Origin: Sorghum bicolor
Taxonomy: Eukaryota > Streptophyta > Magnoliopsida > Poales > Poaceae
DNA: 64,000 nucleotides
Assembly: GCF_000003195.3 (NCBI RefSeq)
Contig: NC_012871.2
Coordinates: forward strand, 16,436,658-16,500,657
Reading direction: 5' to 3'
Shown here in pieces: positions 1 to 11,924 of this stretch. Numbering within the stretch: the stretch's first letter is position 1; each line of letters begins with the position of its first letter. The notes beneath the pieces are model-generated. The model saw nothing but the letters and a program-made list of their open reading frames with translations, did not search any database and had not been told where the DNA came from. The translations under genes were made by a program, and so were the position numbers.

Positions 1-2713
1 CTGCCCCCGAGGGGCTTAGCGCCCCGACGTGGGGTGGCTCGAGGCCCGCTGGTCGGGTAGGCGGAAGGCGAGCCGTTCTGCCCGTGGGGTAAGCCCTTTT
101 GTCGTTGCGGTCTTTGTCCCCCCATTCTTTCACCCTTCCTCACATGCTGACTTTTTCTCAGGTTGAAACGGACCCTCGAGCAGGCCCAACCATCGATGGC
201 CAAGAGGCTCAGAACGGGTGCCGCCTCCACGGAACCAGGTTCGTAGTTAATTCCTGGGTGCCGCGATATCCTTACGTCGGTTATCATAACGTCTGACCCT
301 TACCCTTTGTTTTGTAGGCTCGTCAAGCACCCAACCTTCAGCCGGCGTCGAGATAGCTTCGCCTCGTCCCGCGCCTACTTCACCGCCACCGACTCATGAT
401 GCGGCCCCCCAGACGCGAGTGTCAGAGGGAGCCCCCGAGCCCTCTCGATTGGGGGTCGAGGGGGAACCCATCACCATCAGCGATACGTCTGATGGCAACG
501 AAGCGTCTGGGGGCGCTCGACCCATGGAGGAAGAAGCGTCGACTCCTAACGTCGCAGGACGGACTCCCTGGCCCGCAGGCCTTCGAGCCCTCGAGGCGCA
601 AAAGAAGATGGTGGAGGAGGAGGGGCGGGAGCGCGAGGCGACGCAGCCGTCACTGGAGCAGCAGCAGCAGCGACCCCAGCCGGAGGAGCAACTGCAGCAT
701 CAGCAGGGGGAGCAGCAGCAGCAGCTGGGGCAGCAACAGCAGCTGGGGGGCCAAGAGAACGAGCCACTCGAGCCCCCGCCTCAAATTTTGGCCGAACCGG
801 CACCGCTGGCGTCGCAAGAGCCCGGCGATCAAGAGGAAGATTTGCCGGTGTACGGGCCTCCCACCCCAGCGTGGCTCCTCCCGGGGGCGCCTGCCGCGAT
901 CCGGGCAGAGTCGGGGCGAGCGGACGGAGTGGTGGCGCTCGCCTGCATGATGCGCACCCCCACCGACCCTGAGTCCGAGATCAAGAGGACACTCTACGGC
1001 ATGGACGGGATCGCCCCAGGGTTCCTCCGGGAGCGTCGAGCGTGGGAGGACCGCTTTCCCTCTGAGGAGGACGAGATCGGGTCGTCTGGGAGCAAGGACG
1101 GTACGTGGAAGACGGTGGACGACGACGGCCGGTTCCCTTGCCTTGCCGACCTGTTCTTGCGCCACGGGGGTTCCCTCGAGACCGTCGAGAACTTTCTCCG
1201 CGGCGTCAAGGTGCGGGCCGATCGGGAGATGGAGAACTGGTGCCCCGATCGGATTCGTATCCGAGCGTCCAGCGACCCGTCCGAGCCCAATATCTTCCTC
1301 GATGACAAGAAGGAAGTCGAGAAGTGGGAGCACGTCGAGGAGCTCCGCCTCTGGATGAAACACGTGGTGGGGCTCCTATCGGACGTCATCAACAACGGGC
1401 TCGGGCCAGCCTATTTTGTAAGTGTTTCTCGAGCTCCAGTCTTTGTGGTGCTTTCGGGTCCCCGTGTTCTAATCCCCCTGACCCCTGATTCGCAGGATAT
1501 GAAAGAGACCTCTCGCATCAAGTCTAGCTTCATACATGCCACGAGGGGCGGATGGGAGCAGCTTCCCCTCCTCAAGGATCAACTCCTCGAGTCGCAGGAA
1601 AAGCTGCTTAAAGCTTACAAAGATCTTATAGCACTCGAGGAGGAGAAGAAGGTGAGGGAGGCTGCTTTGGCCGAGGCCCGAGAGGTCTCGAAGAAGGCAG
1701 AGGAGGAGGCGGTGCGGCTACGGGAGCGGGCTCTTACGGTCGAGGAGGCCGCATCCAGAGCCCGGGAGGAGGTCCTGTCCCACAAGAGCATCATCGTGGA
1801 CCTGGACAAGGAGAAGGGCCTTCTGCAAACCGACCTGGACTCCCTCCGCGATACCTTCCAGAAGATGAAGGTGGCGTACGTGGACAACGAGGTCGCCAGG
1901 GGTGCCGCCGAGGATGCAAAGAAGAAAGCCCTCGAAGACCTCGAGATGGAGCGAGCTCGATCCCGCAGTCTTTCTGACGACGTCGAGCGTCTGAAGGGAG
2001 AACTGCTGGAGAAGAGTGGAGCCGTCGCTCAGGCTGGCAGGGTGATCGAAGATCTCCGCGTCGCCAATACTGAGCTGGCGCGCTCCAACAGAGAGATCGA
2101 GCGTGCCAACACCAGATTGGTTGGCGAGAACACGGCTCTAGAGGAGAGCATCAAAAGTATGTTCCCTTTGTCGAATTTCCTTTTCGAGGTGTGCTTGAGT
2201 TTTTCCTAAAGCTCCTTTGTATTGGCATTTGTAGGGCTCAAGGACGAACTCCTGGCCGCCCAAGCCGAGGCTCGCAACGCCAAGGCTCAACTCGAGGCTG
2301 AGGTTGCTTTGAACCGTCGAGTGCGGACGGCGATAAGCGATCTCTCGACCTCTTGGGAGGTCGAGCCTATGGATGAGTCGAGGGAGGACTCTCGAGGTGA
2401 CGCACTGGTCGATCAGCTGTGCTACTTAGGTGCGACGCTGCGAGATCGGGTGCGGGATGCCCTCCACATCGGGGTGAAGCGGGCGATGGCGGTTGTCTGC
2501 TCGGGCTTCTCCTACGACATGGAGGTAGTATCCGACGGCTTGGTCACCGACATCTCTAAGACCGACGCGGAGAACGAAGAAAGGCTTCACGCTTTGATCG
2601 ATGACGCGGAGGCCCCTGGAGAGAGGCTGGCCAAGCTATTTGAGCCTGAGGTGCTTCCTCCTGAGACTGGCTCGGGCGGAGGTGAGGGTGGCGAGGATCG
2701 TACCATGGACTGA
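1..2713 (+). CDS. Opposite-strand spliced gene of element G (coiled-coil protein, 5' partial)
   Basis: Seen: exons at <1-88, 162-238, 318-1417, 1496-2156 and 2235-2713 join in one open frame, with GT-AG introns of 73, 79, 78 and 78 bp; splice phases agree at all four junctions. The visible product is Pro/Gln/Glu-rich at the N-terminal part (poly-Gln runs at 655-750). A conserved-looking globular stretch (about 930-1400) follows, then a long charged Glu/Lys/Arg coiled coil (1500-2300), then an acidic C-terminus ending TGA at 2711. Known: Grande/RIRE2-type elements carry an antisense gene here; related grass proteins are annotated as putative gypsy-type transposon proteins, with no proven function. 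Inferred: the frame is intact although gag-pol of the same element is broken. The start codon lies left of the window. Confidence 0.72.
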
Positions 2714-3248
2714 GGCCTGCGAGCCTGCTCGGGGTGCCTGGGGCCCCTTGTATAAGACTTGGTTAATCCTGTTTTTAAGCGATACAGTATTTTTGTGGTT
2801 GTTAAATGTTTGTTTGTCTTTCCACTCGAGGTTCTTTTATTTCTTTTTGCGCCTACATATGTGTTCCTTGTTCGATTTTTCGTAAAAGACAGCTTCGATT
2901 GCCTCGAGGGTGAGGGAGTGAGTAGAGTTTCCATAGCCCGGGGGCGTAGGTGTTCTCAGGCTCGCTATCCTTCGGTCCTCGAGGGGCTCGAGGCGCCTCG
3001 ACTACTCGATCGTTCAAGGTTTACTAAGTCGGCGCGCCTCGACGCTTGGGGAGGGGTCGTCCCTCTGGTAGCCCCCGAGGGGGTGCGGACTATGATGGGT
3101 CATGGTCGGCATCCCCTTTTGACGTCGAGACTATAACTCGTAACTATTTTTGGTACAGAAAGAAGCCGCTCGAGGGAAAGACTTTATTTATTCATGCGTT
3201 CATTTACAAAGTCTTCGTACAAAAAGCAGGATCGTAAATCTAGGACTT
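2714..3248. other. Spacer between the antisense gene and integrase of element G
   Basis: No gene seen. The stretch separates the tail-to-tail stops of the plus-strand spliced gene (2713) and the minus-strand integrase (3249). It should contain the 3' ends of both transcripts. T-rich tracts around 2760-2890 are present, but I cannot place a poly(A) site. Confidence 0.5.
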
Positions 3249-4364
3249 CTAAGGGTAGAATCGACGTAGCTGTTCGATGTTCCATGCGTTGGTGAAGACT
3301 GCCCCCTTTTCGTCCGCCAATTTGTACGTTCCTGGCTTAAGGACCTCGGCCACCACGTACGGGCCTTCCCAAGGTGGGGTCAGCTTGTGGCGTCCTTGGT
3401 TGCTTTGCCGGCGTCGTAGGACTAGGTCGCCTACGTTGAGGTCCCTCTTGCGCACGTGCTTGTCGTGGTAGCGTCGGAGTCTCTGCTGATATCTAGCAGA
3501 GTTGAGGAGGGCCATGTCTCGAGCCTCCTCGAGTTGGTCGACCGCGTTTTCCTGAGTCTCTTTGTTCGATTGCTCGTTGTAAGCCTTGAGTCGTGGTGAC
3601 CCATATTCGAGGTCTGTGGGGAGGATGGCTTCAGAGCCGTAGACCATGAAGAATGGGGTGTATTTTGTGGCCCTGCTTGGCGTTGTCCTAAGGCTCCATA
3701 GGACTGAGGAAAGCTCCTCGACCCACTTCTTGCCGAATTTCTTCAATCGATTGTAGATCCTTGGCTTGAGTCCTTGCAAAATCATGCCGTTGGCTCGCTC
3801 GACCTGGCCGTTAGTTCGAGGGTGGGCTACTGCGGACCAGTTCACGCGGATGTGATGCTGATCGCAGAAATCCAAGAACTTTCTGCCAGTGAACTGGGTG
3901 CCGTTGTCGGTGATGATGACATTGGGGATCCCAAATCGATGGATGATGTCGGAGAAGAAAAGGACGGCCTGCTCGGAGCGGATGTTAGTGATGGGTCGAG
4001 CCTCGATCCATTTGGAGAACTTGTCAATAGCCACCAGCAAATGGGTATACCCTCCTTTCGCCTTTTGTAGAGGCCCTACTAAATCGAGCCCCCACACCGC
4101 AAACGGCCAGGTGATGGGGATCATCTGAAGAGCATGGGCGGGCAGGTGTGTCTGTTTGGCGTAGAATTGGCACCCATGACACGAGCGTACGAGCTCGATG
4201 GCATCCGCCACGGCCGTTGGCCAGTAAAAGCCTTGCCGAAAAGCGTTTCCTACAAGGGTCCGTGGGGCGGCGTGGTGGCCACAAGCCCCCGAGTGCAGGT
4301 CGTCGAGGAGTTTTCGGCCTTCCTCTATGGTGATGCAACGCTGTAAGATCCCCGTCGGGCTCCG
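3249..4364 (-). pseudogene. Integrase part of element G polyprotein
   Basis: Role in the family: inserts the cDNA into chromosomal DNA. Seen: the reading frame is the same as the upstream RT/RNase H frame but is separated from it by an in-frame TGA at 4365-4367. After the stop the frame is open through an HHCC zinc region (Cys pair in CHGCQF near 4175), then the catalytic core with GLDLVGPL, TDNGTQFT and NGQVERANG, carrying the D,D,E residues. A C-terminal GDLVLRR region and the stop at 3249 follow. The first ATG after the stop is at 4211, so part of the zinc finger would be lost if translation restarted. The TGA is explained by one C-to-T change in a CGA arginine codon. Confidence 0.9.
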
Positions 4365-6476
4365 TCAATATAGCTCGTTGTCTTCACCATAGATCACATA
4401 TGTTTTGGCCCGTCGAGCAATACGACGAGCTTCTGTCCTGTCTTCTGGCAACTCACCGCGGATAAGGCAGTCGAGGAACGGTGTGCGCCAATCGAATGGT
4501 CGACCCGGTCGTCGTTCTATTTCCATCACCTCTTCCTCTATCAAGAGCGCGTCGACAACATCGGTAGGTTGGGCGATGGTGGTGTCGACGCCAGCCCCCG
4601 TGCCTAGGTTGACGGATGGCTCGTGTAGATCCTTTGAGAATGCATCAGGCGGCACTGTGCCTCTGGTAGATGCGATCTTGGCGAGTTCGTCAGCTGCCTC
4701 GTTGTAGCGTCGAGCGACATGGACAAGCTCGAGGCCGTGGAATTTGTCTTCGAGTCGACGCACCTCCTTGCAGTATGCTTCCATTTTTGGGTCATGGCAA
4801 CTCGAGGCTTTCATTACCTGGTCGATCACGAGTTGGGAGTCGCCTCGGACGTCGAGGCGTCGGACTCCTAACTCAATAGCGATCTTGAGACCGTTGACGA
4901 GGGCCTCATATTCTGCGACATTGTTAGACGCGGCGAAATGAATCCTGATTATGTACCTCATGTGGACGCCCAAGGGTGAGATGAACAGTAGGCCGGCCCC
5001 GGCCCCAGTTTTCATGAGTGACCCGTCGAAATACATTGTCCATAGCTCCGCCTGGACCCGAGTTGGGGGAAGCTGGGAGTCCGTCCATTCCGCGACGAAG
5101 TCTACCAGGGCTTGCGATTTGATGGCCTTTCGAGGCGCGTAAGTGAGAGTCTCGCTCATGAGCTCGACCGACCACTTTGCTATCCTTCCCATGGCCTCCT
5201 TGCTCCGGATTATCTCGCCCAAAGGGAAAGAAGAGACCACCGTGATAGGATGACCAAGGAAGTAATGCTGTAATTTGCGACGGGCAAGGATTACGGCGTA
5301 GATCAGCTTCTGGATTTGGGGGTAACGCGCTTTGGTCTCCGAAAGCACCTCGCTGACGAAATAGACTGGCCTTTGGACTGGCAGCGCGTGACCCTCCTCT
5401 TGTCTTTCGACCACCACCGCCGCGCTGACGACCTGGGTCGTCGACGCGACGTAGAGGAGCAGCGGTTCCGCAGGTTGAGGTGGAACCAGGACTGGTGCCG
5501 AAGTCAGCGTCTTTTTCAGTTTTTCGAGTGCTTCCTCGGCCTCGGGGGTCCAAGAAAAACGCTCGACCTTCTTCAGGAGTCGATATAATGGTAATGCTTT
5601 TTCTCCTAGTCTCGAGATGAAACGGCTCAGAGCCGCCAGGCACCCCGTGACTCTCTGGACACCCTTGATGTCTCGGATTGGCCCCATTTTCGTGATGGCC
5701 GAGACTTTCTCGGGGTTGGCCTCGATACCGCGCTGTGAAACAATGTATCCTAAGAGCATGCCTCGAGGCACGCCGAAAACGCACTTCTCGGGATTAAGCT
5801 TGATCCGGCTGGTGCGTAAACAGCTGAAGGCGACCTCGAGGTCCTGGATCAGGTCTCCTCGTTGCTTTGACTTGACGACAATGTCGTCGACGTAGGCCTC
5901 GACCGTTGAGCCTATATGTTCGCCAAATACGTGGAGCATGCAACGTTGATACGTGGCTCCCGCGTTTCGAAGCCCAAATGGCATGGTCACGTAGCAATAC
6001 ATCCCGAAAGGCGTGATGAAAGAGGTCGCGAGCTGGTCGGACTCTTTCATTTTTATTTGGTGATAACCAGAATAAGCATCAAGGAAGGAAAGGGTTTCGC
6101 ATCCCGCGGTAGAATCGACAATCTGATCAATGCGTGGTAATGGAAAGGGAACTTTCGGACATGCTTTATTCAAACTAGTATAATCGACACACATCCTCAT
6201 TTTCCCATTCTTTTTCTTAACTAATATAGGGTTCGCTAACCAGTCAGGATGATGAACCTCCTTGATGAATCCGGCCGTCAAAAGCTTGTGGACTTCCTCG
6301 CCAATGATCTTGCGCTTTTCCTCGTCGAATCGGCGCAACCGCTGCTTCACTGGCTTGGAACCGGCTCGAATCTCCAAGGAGTGCTCGGCGACTTCCCTTG
6401 GTATGCCCGGCATATCCGAGGGACTCCATGCAAACATATCAGCATTCGCACGGAGAAAGTCGACGAGCACGGCTTC
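4365..6476 (-). pseudogene. Reverse transcriptase-RNase H part of element G polyprotein
   Basis: Role in the family: copies element RNA into DNA. Seen: RT begins with the FAWSPSDMPGIP linker, contains the catalytic YVDDIVVK box and a thumb region, followed by a tether and RNase H (WTMYFDGSLMKTGAGAG, with DSQLVI and a late Asp). It is in the same frame as gag-protease upstream but cut off from it by an in-frame TAG at 6477-6479 directly after a Lys codon, and ends at TGA 4365-4367. The TAG is explained by one C-to-T change in a CAG glutamine codon. No frameshift was found between 9629 and 3249; the two stops are the only visible breaks. Confidence 0.9.
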
Positions 6477-9400
6477 CTATTTGGGGTCGAGGTCGGTGCT
6501 GATCGTCAGCACCTTGCCGTCGGAGTTGTTGGGGTCGAGCGGGATCTTCTTAGTTCCTTCCGCCGCCTCGAAGCTGCCCGCATGTCGTTTAGGTTCTGGA
6601 GCCTCAGCGGCCATGGCTTCGAGATTTGCAACGAGCTCGGTGGAGCTCTCGACCGCCTCCCCGTACTCGACGCACTCGACGTCGCACTCGTACGCGTGCT
6701 CGAAGGAGGAACTGACGGTGATGACGCCTTTGGGACCAGGCATCTTCAGCTTCAAATATGTGTAGTTGGGTATAGCCATGAACTTGGCGTAGCCCGGGCG
6801 CCCGATGATGGCGTGGTACGTGCCTCGGAACCCAACCACCTCGAAGGTGAGGGTCTCCTTTCTGAAGTTGGCCGCCGTGCCGAAGCAGACCGGTAGGTCG
6901 ATTCGACCTACTGGCAGTGCCTTTTTCCCCGGTACGACGCCATGGAAACCGCCGGCGCTTGGCTGGAGGCGTCCTCTATCGATGCCGAGGAGATCGAGGG
7001 TCTCGAGGTAGATGATGTTGAGGCTGCTGCCACCATCCATTAGCACTTTCGAGAGTCGGGTGTTGACGATGATGGGGTCGACGACGAGTGGGTAGACGCC
7101 TGGGGCGACTACCTTGTCAGGGTGATCTTCTCGGTCGAAGGTGATGGGAGTGCTTGACCAGCTAAGATACTGGGGCACCGCCATTCTTGCTGCAAAGACT
7201 TCGCGACGCTCCCTTTTGCGCTGCCTCGCGGTCAACTGAGTCGAAGGCCCGCCATAGATCATGTAGCAGTCGTGGACGGCGGGGAAGCCGTCGTCATCTT
7301 TGTTGTCCTCCTTGCCGCCAGCCTTCTCCTTCTTGGAGTCCTCGTGCGTATCTTTTTTGAACCCCTGACCATCGAAATGCTTTTTCAGCATGCGACAGTC
7401 CTTGAGTTTGTGACTAGCGCCTCCCTTATGGTAAGGGCACGGCTCCTCCAACATCTTGTCGAAGATGCCTCCCTCCGGAGGGCCTCGCGGCTTCTTTCGA
7501 TCCATTGCGGCGACGAGGTCGTCACCCGAATCTCCCTGGTGGAACTGCCGCACTTTCTGCTTCTTTTTACTTTTCTTGAGGCCTCGACTGGAAGTCCTAT
7601 CTTCGTCGACGGGCTGCTTGCCTTTTCTTCCTTCCGAGCTGAAGAAGGCGCCGACTGCCTCCTCCCCTGCCGCGTAGTTAGCTACTACGTCCATCAGCTC
7701 GTCGACGGTCTGAGGTCGATTGCGGCCTAATTCCCGCACCAAGTCTCGACTGGTGGTGCCCGAGACAAACGCCAAGATGACGTCGTGGTCGGGGATGTGT
7801 GGTAACTCAGTGCGCTGCTTCGAGAAGCGTCGAGCATACTCCCGAAGAGTCTCTCCTGACTTCTGCTTGCATTTGCTGAGGTCCCACGAGTTCCCTGGCC
7901 GTATATAGGTCCCTTTGAAGTTACCCTCGAAGACTCTGACCAGGTCAACCCAGTTGTGAATCTGATTGGCTGGGAGTTCCTCGAGCCATCGACGGGCGGT
8001 GTCGGAGAGGAAAAGGGGTAGCTGTCTGATGATGGCTCGATCATCCCCCCGAGCGCCACCTAGCTGACAAGCCAGCCTGAAATCGGCCAGCCATAGTTCT
8101 GGCTTGGTTTCTCCATTGTACTTCGCGATGCTGGTTGGGGGTCGGAAGGGACTAGGCAGGGGCGTGCTGCGAATCGCCCTGCTGAACACCCGCGGGCCCG
8201 GTGGCTCGGGGGCCACCCGGTCCTCGTCGCTGTCGTACCTCCCACCGCGATGCGCGCTATAACCACGTTCCTCCGCGTCCCCGTGCCGGCGGCGTCTATT
8301 TTCTTTGACGTCGTGTCGCGCGTCGTGTCGACGTTGATTGTCGGCAGGGAGGATGAGAGCGGTCTTTCTACCTCGAGGGGGAGGTTGTTGCTGGACAGAC
8401 ACCTCCTCTTCAATTAGAGGCTGTTCGTCGCGCTTCTCTGTGGCAGCTCCTCGTCGTCGAGATGCCGAACTTTCGGCTTGTTGAACTGCTGCCACCTGGA
8501 GCAATGTCTGAACTTCATCTCGAATTCGTCGGGCCTGGGAATTTGATGGTTCTGGCATGTTACGCAGCAGCATCGTCGCTGCCACTACATTCTGGCCTGC
8601 TCGAGGGAAACGGCTGACAGGTTGCTCCGCCTCTGTGTCGCCGACGATCTGTCGATGTACCTCTCGAGCGCGTCTGCGGACACTTCCGCCCGGCGGGTAG
8701 GGCAGGTCTTGTTCGAGGATTTGCTCGAGTAGGACAAGGCGTTCGCGATCTTCGTCGAGCTTCATCTTGAGCTCCCGCAGCTGCGCGAGCTGCGCAGTTC
8801 TATCTTCCTGAGGAAGAGGGTCGAGCCGTCCGTCGTTCCCAGGCGTCCTGGGGTCTTCTTGCGCCGCGGGGGCTCGGCCACCCGCAACAGCATCCCGTGT
8901 CTCGTCGGTGGTTTCTGCCGCCCCGTCGAGGTGATAGCATTCCCTCGTAGGGTCATAGCTGTCTGTCCCGGAGTCGGAGTCCGGCTCGGCAGCGTGGAAA
9001 CACTCACGTCCTTCCTCCAGCCATCGTTGCCTGAGGGAGGTGATCGAGTATCGTCCGGGGCCCAGACGGCGGAGGCCTCGTACTCGGGAAAGGTCCGGCA
9101 GTTCGGACGTCGGCCGCCGCTCTTCGGAGCTACGTGGGATGACCATTGGTCTTTCCACGTATGTCTGAGCGTTTGGGCATATCGTCTTGGCGAGCGATGT
9201 CGCGGCGTTGTCCAATCCGAACGGCAGCGCCGCCCTTGGAGAGAACAACCCGTGTGGAAGTAGTCTAGCTGCGGTGGGGGAGGGCGCGCGAGACGCGTCT
9301 CCCCCCGTCGTCGCGTGGTGCCGAGTCGTCGCGCTCGTTGCTCGATCACACGGTGTTGCCGACCCGTGGCCCACATCCTGCCTTGCACGAGTTGTTGGTC

Positions 9401-9629
9401 GTGCCGAAGCAGAGGGGCCGCGGTGGTGCTGCCCGCGCCTCTTCTTAGGCGGGGAGGCGTGGTGGTGAGGGCGTCTTGGAGCCTTCAACCGTGCTGGCGT
9501 AACGCGGACTCCTCCTGGTCCTTTGACCGAGAGCAAGATCATGTCGTAGCCGGAGCCCGTAGACATGAACTCGAGACTCCCAAACCAAATCACCGTGGAG
9601 TGCGGAAGCGGCGAGGCAGGAGTAGCCAT
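6477..9629 (-). pseudogene. Gag-protease part of element G polyprotein
   Basis: Role in the family: capsid protein and the aspartic protease that cuts the polyprotein. Seen: a long Arg-rich, low-complexity N-terminal half, then a Retrotrans_gag domain (WLADFRLAC, LPANQIHNWVDLVRVFE, GETLREYARRF) around 7700-8150, and a CPYHKGGASHKLKDC knuckle-like motif near 7400. The protease has LMDGGSSLNI near 7040, with DGG in place of DSG, as is usual in Tat elements. The frame opens further upstream to 9662, but that start lies almost in the primer site; Met at 9629 is a more likely start. It ends at the TAG 6477-6479 that breaks the polyprotein. Confidence 0.88.
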
Positions 9630-9668
9630 CCGGAAAGTGGTGGGAAATCGGTGAAAAAACACGCAGGA

Positions 9669-9688
9669 CCCCTATCTGGCGCGCCAAC
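9669..9688 (-). other. Primer-binding region of element G
   Basis: Directly internal to the 5' LTR on minus, the sequence reads GTTGGCGCGCCAGATAGGGG. The position fits a tRNA primer-binding site. I could not assign the tRNA from memory. Confidence 0.6.
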
Positions 9689-10734
9689 TGTCGGTGTTTT
9701 TCCCCCGGGGGGTCACACCAACGAGTAAATTTGTATGCGTGCTCCCCTTTCCGGATGGTGATGCAAGAAGACACAGAGATTTATCCTGGTTCGGGCAAGA
9801 GAAGGCCCTACGTCCAGCGGGGGGAGAGAGTTCGTATTATCTTGCACCTAAGTGCTTGTACAGGGGCGAATACAAGCGTGGTATGAAATGTGTCGCTCTG
9901 CTACGTGTGTGTGGGTTCTTCTGTTGTGATGTCCCCCTCTTCTATTCCTGAGTCCCTCCTTTTATAGCTCCAAGGAGAGACACAGGGTACACGCATAGAT
10001 GTTAGAGTAGGGATCGATAGCCGCATGGAGCGCTGACCTACTCGAGGCTTCCGTACGGTATGGCCTCGAGCCGTCCCATCTTGATAGCTCGGTGATGATT
10101 ACGCGTGCTCCTGTGTTCTGCCCTGCCAGCCGCCTTGTGCTGGTTCTGAGGTCGCACGCTTGTACGGTATGGTGGCGGATCCGACGGGGTAGCTGTGATG
10201 AAGTCAGTCGACGCCCAACTTATTCCTGGGAAGGGGCCCTGTTCGGTCGAGGGTCGGACGCCGTGTAATACGCTGGTATCTGGAGCGCTGACCTTGGGTG
10301 TCTCGAGGGGGTCCCGATTAGACGTTCCATCCTTGTTTCCTGCGTCCTGACACGCCCTGGGTCGTTCGGTGGGAAGGCTGCAAAAAGAACGATGGGACAG
10401 AAGCTTGCTCCCTATCACGCCTCCCATGACCTGTGTGTTAGGTGGGGAAGCGTCAGGTGCATTTAATGCTCCGGCTCGCGTGCGCGCGTCGGGCGGCGGA
10501 CAGTGTCCTCGCGCCCGACACCTCTTGGCTCGCTCGAGCCCGCTTCCGTCATCGACGGCGGTCGTCGCTCGAGTCCTGAACCGATTCGCTCGACGCTATT
10601 TCCGTCTTCGAGGCTGCGATCGTCGATGGCGGCGCATACGTAAGATTAGAGCGTCGAATTAAGGCTCTCGACCTTCGTACAGGCAATCTCATAATGCGCA
10701 TCGCTGAGGGTACCCCTTACCGATACCCTCGACA
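9689..10734 (-). repeat. 5' LTR of element G
   Basis: On plus the repeat runs from TGTCGGTG at 9689 to CTCGACA ending 10734, giving matching TGTCG...CGACA termini. It contains a minus-strand TATA box at 9960-9966 and borders the primer region. The partner LTR is outside the window, so LTR identity cannot be measured here. Confidence 0.85.
9960..9966 (-). promoter_or_regulatory. TATA box of the element G LTR promoter
   Basis: The minus strand reads CTATAAAAGGAGG. It lies about 270 bp before the internal LTR end, a usual U3/R position, so element RNA would start near 9930. Confidence 0.6.
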
Positions 10735-10801
10735 CTAGTGTTTTTGTAGAATTTTTTAAATAGGCTATTCACCCTCCCTTTAGCCATATTAGAACCTTTC
10801 A
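10735..10801 (+). repeat. Terminal fragment of a family-C LTR, interrupted by element G
   Basis: The 67 bp match the last bases of the family-C solo LTR at 52449-54291: a run with TAAATAGGCTATTCACCC, a TAGCCAT motif and a terminal ACCTTTCA. Only the 3' tip remains because element G inserted in it. The rest should be found left of the window. Confidence 0.85.
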
Positions 10802-11699
10802 CTCGTGCACGCTCCTCGCTGCGCCGTGGCTGATCGTGCATGCTGCTGGCCCGTGCTCCAGTGCGGCGATGTCAGCGGCTCAATTGCAGCCTGTGCGCAG
10901 CGCCGGTGGAGGTGATGAGGAACAAGACGAGTGTTCTCAAAATAGTCCCTAATAAAGTTTGTAAATATTATATAATTTATGTGTCTGAGTGATTTTGTTA
11001 TTAACCCCCCAGTTAATCTTCTAATTTAAACAATTAAGTCTCATCTATACTTGTGGGTATAAATCCAAATCTTTTTAGATGAATATACGAGACCCAGACA
11101 GAGTTTAGGACCCAAATGATACGCTTTTTAAGAACCAGGATGATATACTTTTCCAAGTTCGAGGATCGGCCATGTATTTTACTCTTATTTTTTTATTAGG
11201 GCTGTGTTATTTTTTTTAGTAGGATGGAGGTAGTCGTAGTACGTACACGAGTGGACGAGTGGGGCGCGGACGGACTGCGTATAATACTGGAATGGCTCCT
11301 GTGCTGGGCCAAACAGGAGCCCAGGAAGGTGCCGTGCTACTGCTCCCGGCATGAGGATCCTGCCGGCCCCACTTGTTGGCGTCGTGCACGCGGTACGGTC
11401 ACGTACGAAGCTGCCGCGTGACCGGGATTGCCAATGGAACGGAACGCCGGGCAGCGGCAGGACATCCCAGTCCAGCGAACCCCTTGCTGGCTGGCCGCGG
11501 AGGAGGCAGCTGCTGCCATCCATCTGCCATGACTGCCAATCTGATCCCCGATTTGACAGCCGCAGGACGTGAGATTTTCCGGACAGGAGAACCCCGCTGC
11601 TGCCTGCCCCCGCAAGGATCGCGCACGGCCCTGCCCCGCGATGCGATGCGCCTATCCATCCATGGCCTCCAAAAGATCCGTCCGTGCCATGCCATATAT
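10802..11699. other. Intergenic DNA upstream of the response regulator; nothing recognised
   Basis: Mixed-composition DNA with AT-rich (10920-11215) and GC-rich (11220-11690) parts. Short open frames on both strands overlap one another and show no domain or splice logic. I see no gene. Confidence 0.5.
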
Positions 11700-11924
11700 G
11701 GCCCTATTTAAGTTCTTTGTAAAAACATTTCAGGTTACTATATCAATGTAACAATTATTATTCAATTATAAATTAATTAGATTGAAAAAATTATCTCACA
11801 AATTATAAATAAATTATATAATTAATTATTATTATATATATATATATATTTAATTTTATTGTAAAATTTGATGTGACGAAAAATCTTAATTTTTTTTTGA
11901 TTTTTTAGAGGAACTAACAAGGCC
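11700..11924. mobile_element. Degenerate MITE (GGCCTTGTTTAG family)
   Basis: Starts GGCCCTATTTAAG and ends GAACTAACAAGGCC, matching the termini of six other copies in the window. The interior is AT-rich with a (TA)n run at 11833-11848 and a weak match to the family core (ATAAATTAATTAGATT). An old copy. Confidence 0.65.

Larger units (their letters stand above)
1..10734 (-). mobile_element. Element G: Tat/Grande-like Ty3/gypsy LTR retrotransposon (3' end outside window)
   Basis: Seen: read on minus, a 1046-bp 5' LTR (9689-10734), a primer-binding region, then gag, protease, RT, RNase H and integrase in that order down to 3249, followed by a long region holding an opposite-strand gene (1-2713). 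The order PR-RT-RH-IN defines Ty3/gypsy, and an antisense gene between integrase and the 3' LTR is known from Grande and related Tat-lineage elements of grasses. The 3' LTR must lie left of position 1. The element is inserted in an older family-C LTR, of which only 10735-10801 remains here; the five bases after the LTR (CTAGT, 10735-10739) should be repeated at the unseen left end. The coding frame is inactivated by two nonsense codons. Confidence 0.93.

Noticed and set aside
6477..6479. TAG between protease and RT of element G as a programmed readthrough signal
   Set aside because: A second in-frame stop (4365-4367) without any such role, and the fit of both to C-to-T changes, make plain mutation simpler. 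Kept as something to test in the findings.
11185..11711. Overlapping short open frames upstream of the response regulator
   Set aside because: Open on several frames and both strands at once in GC-rich DNA, no start context, domain or splice logic.
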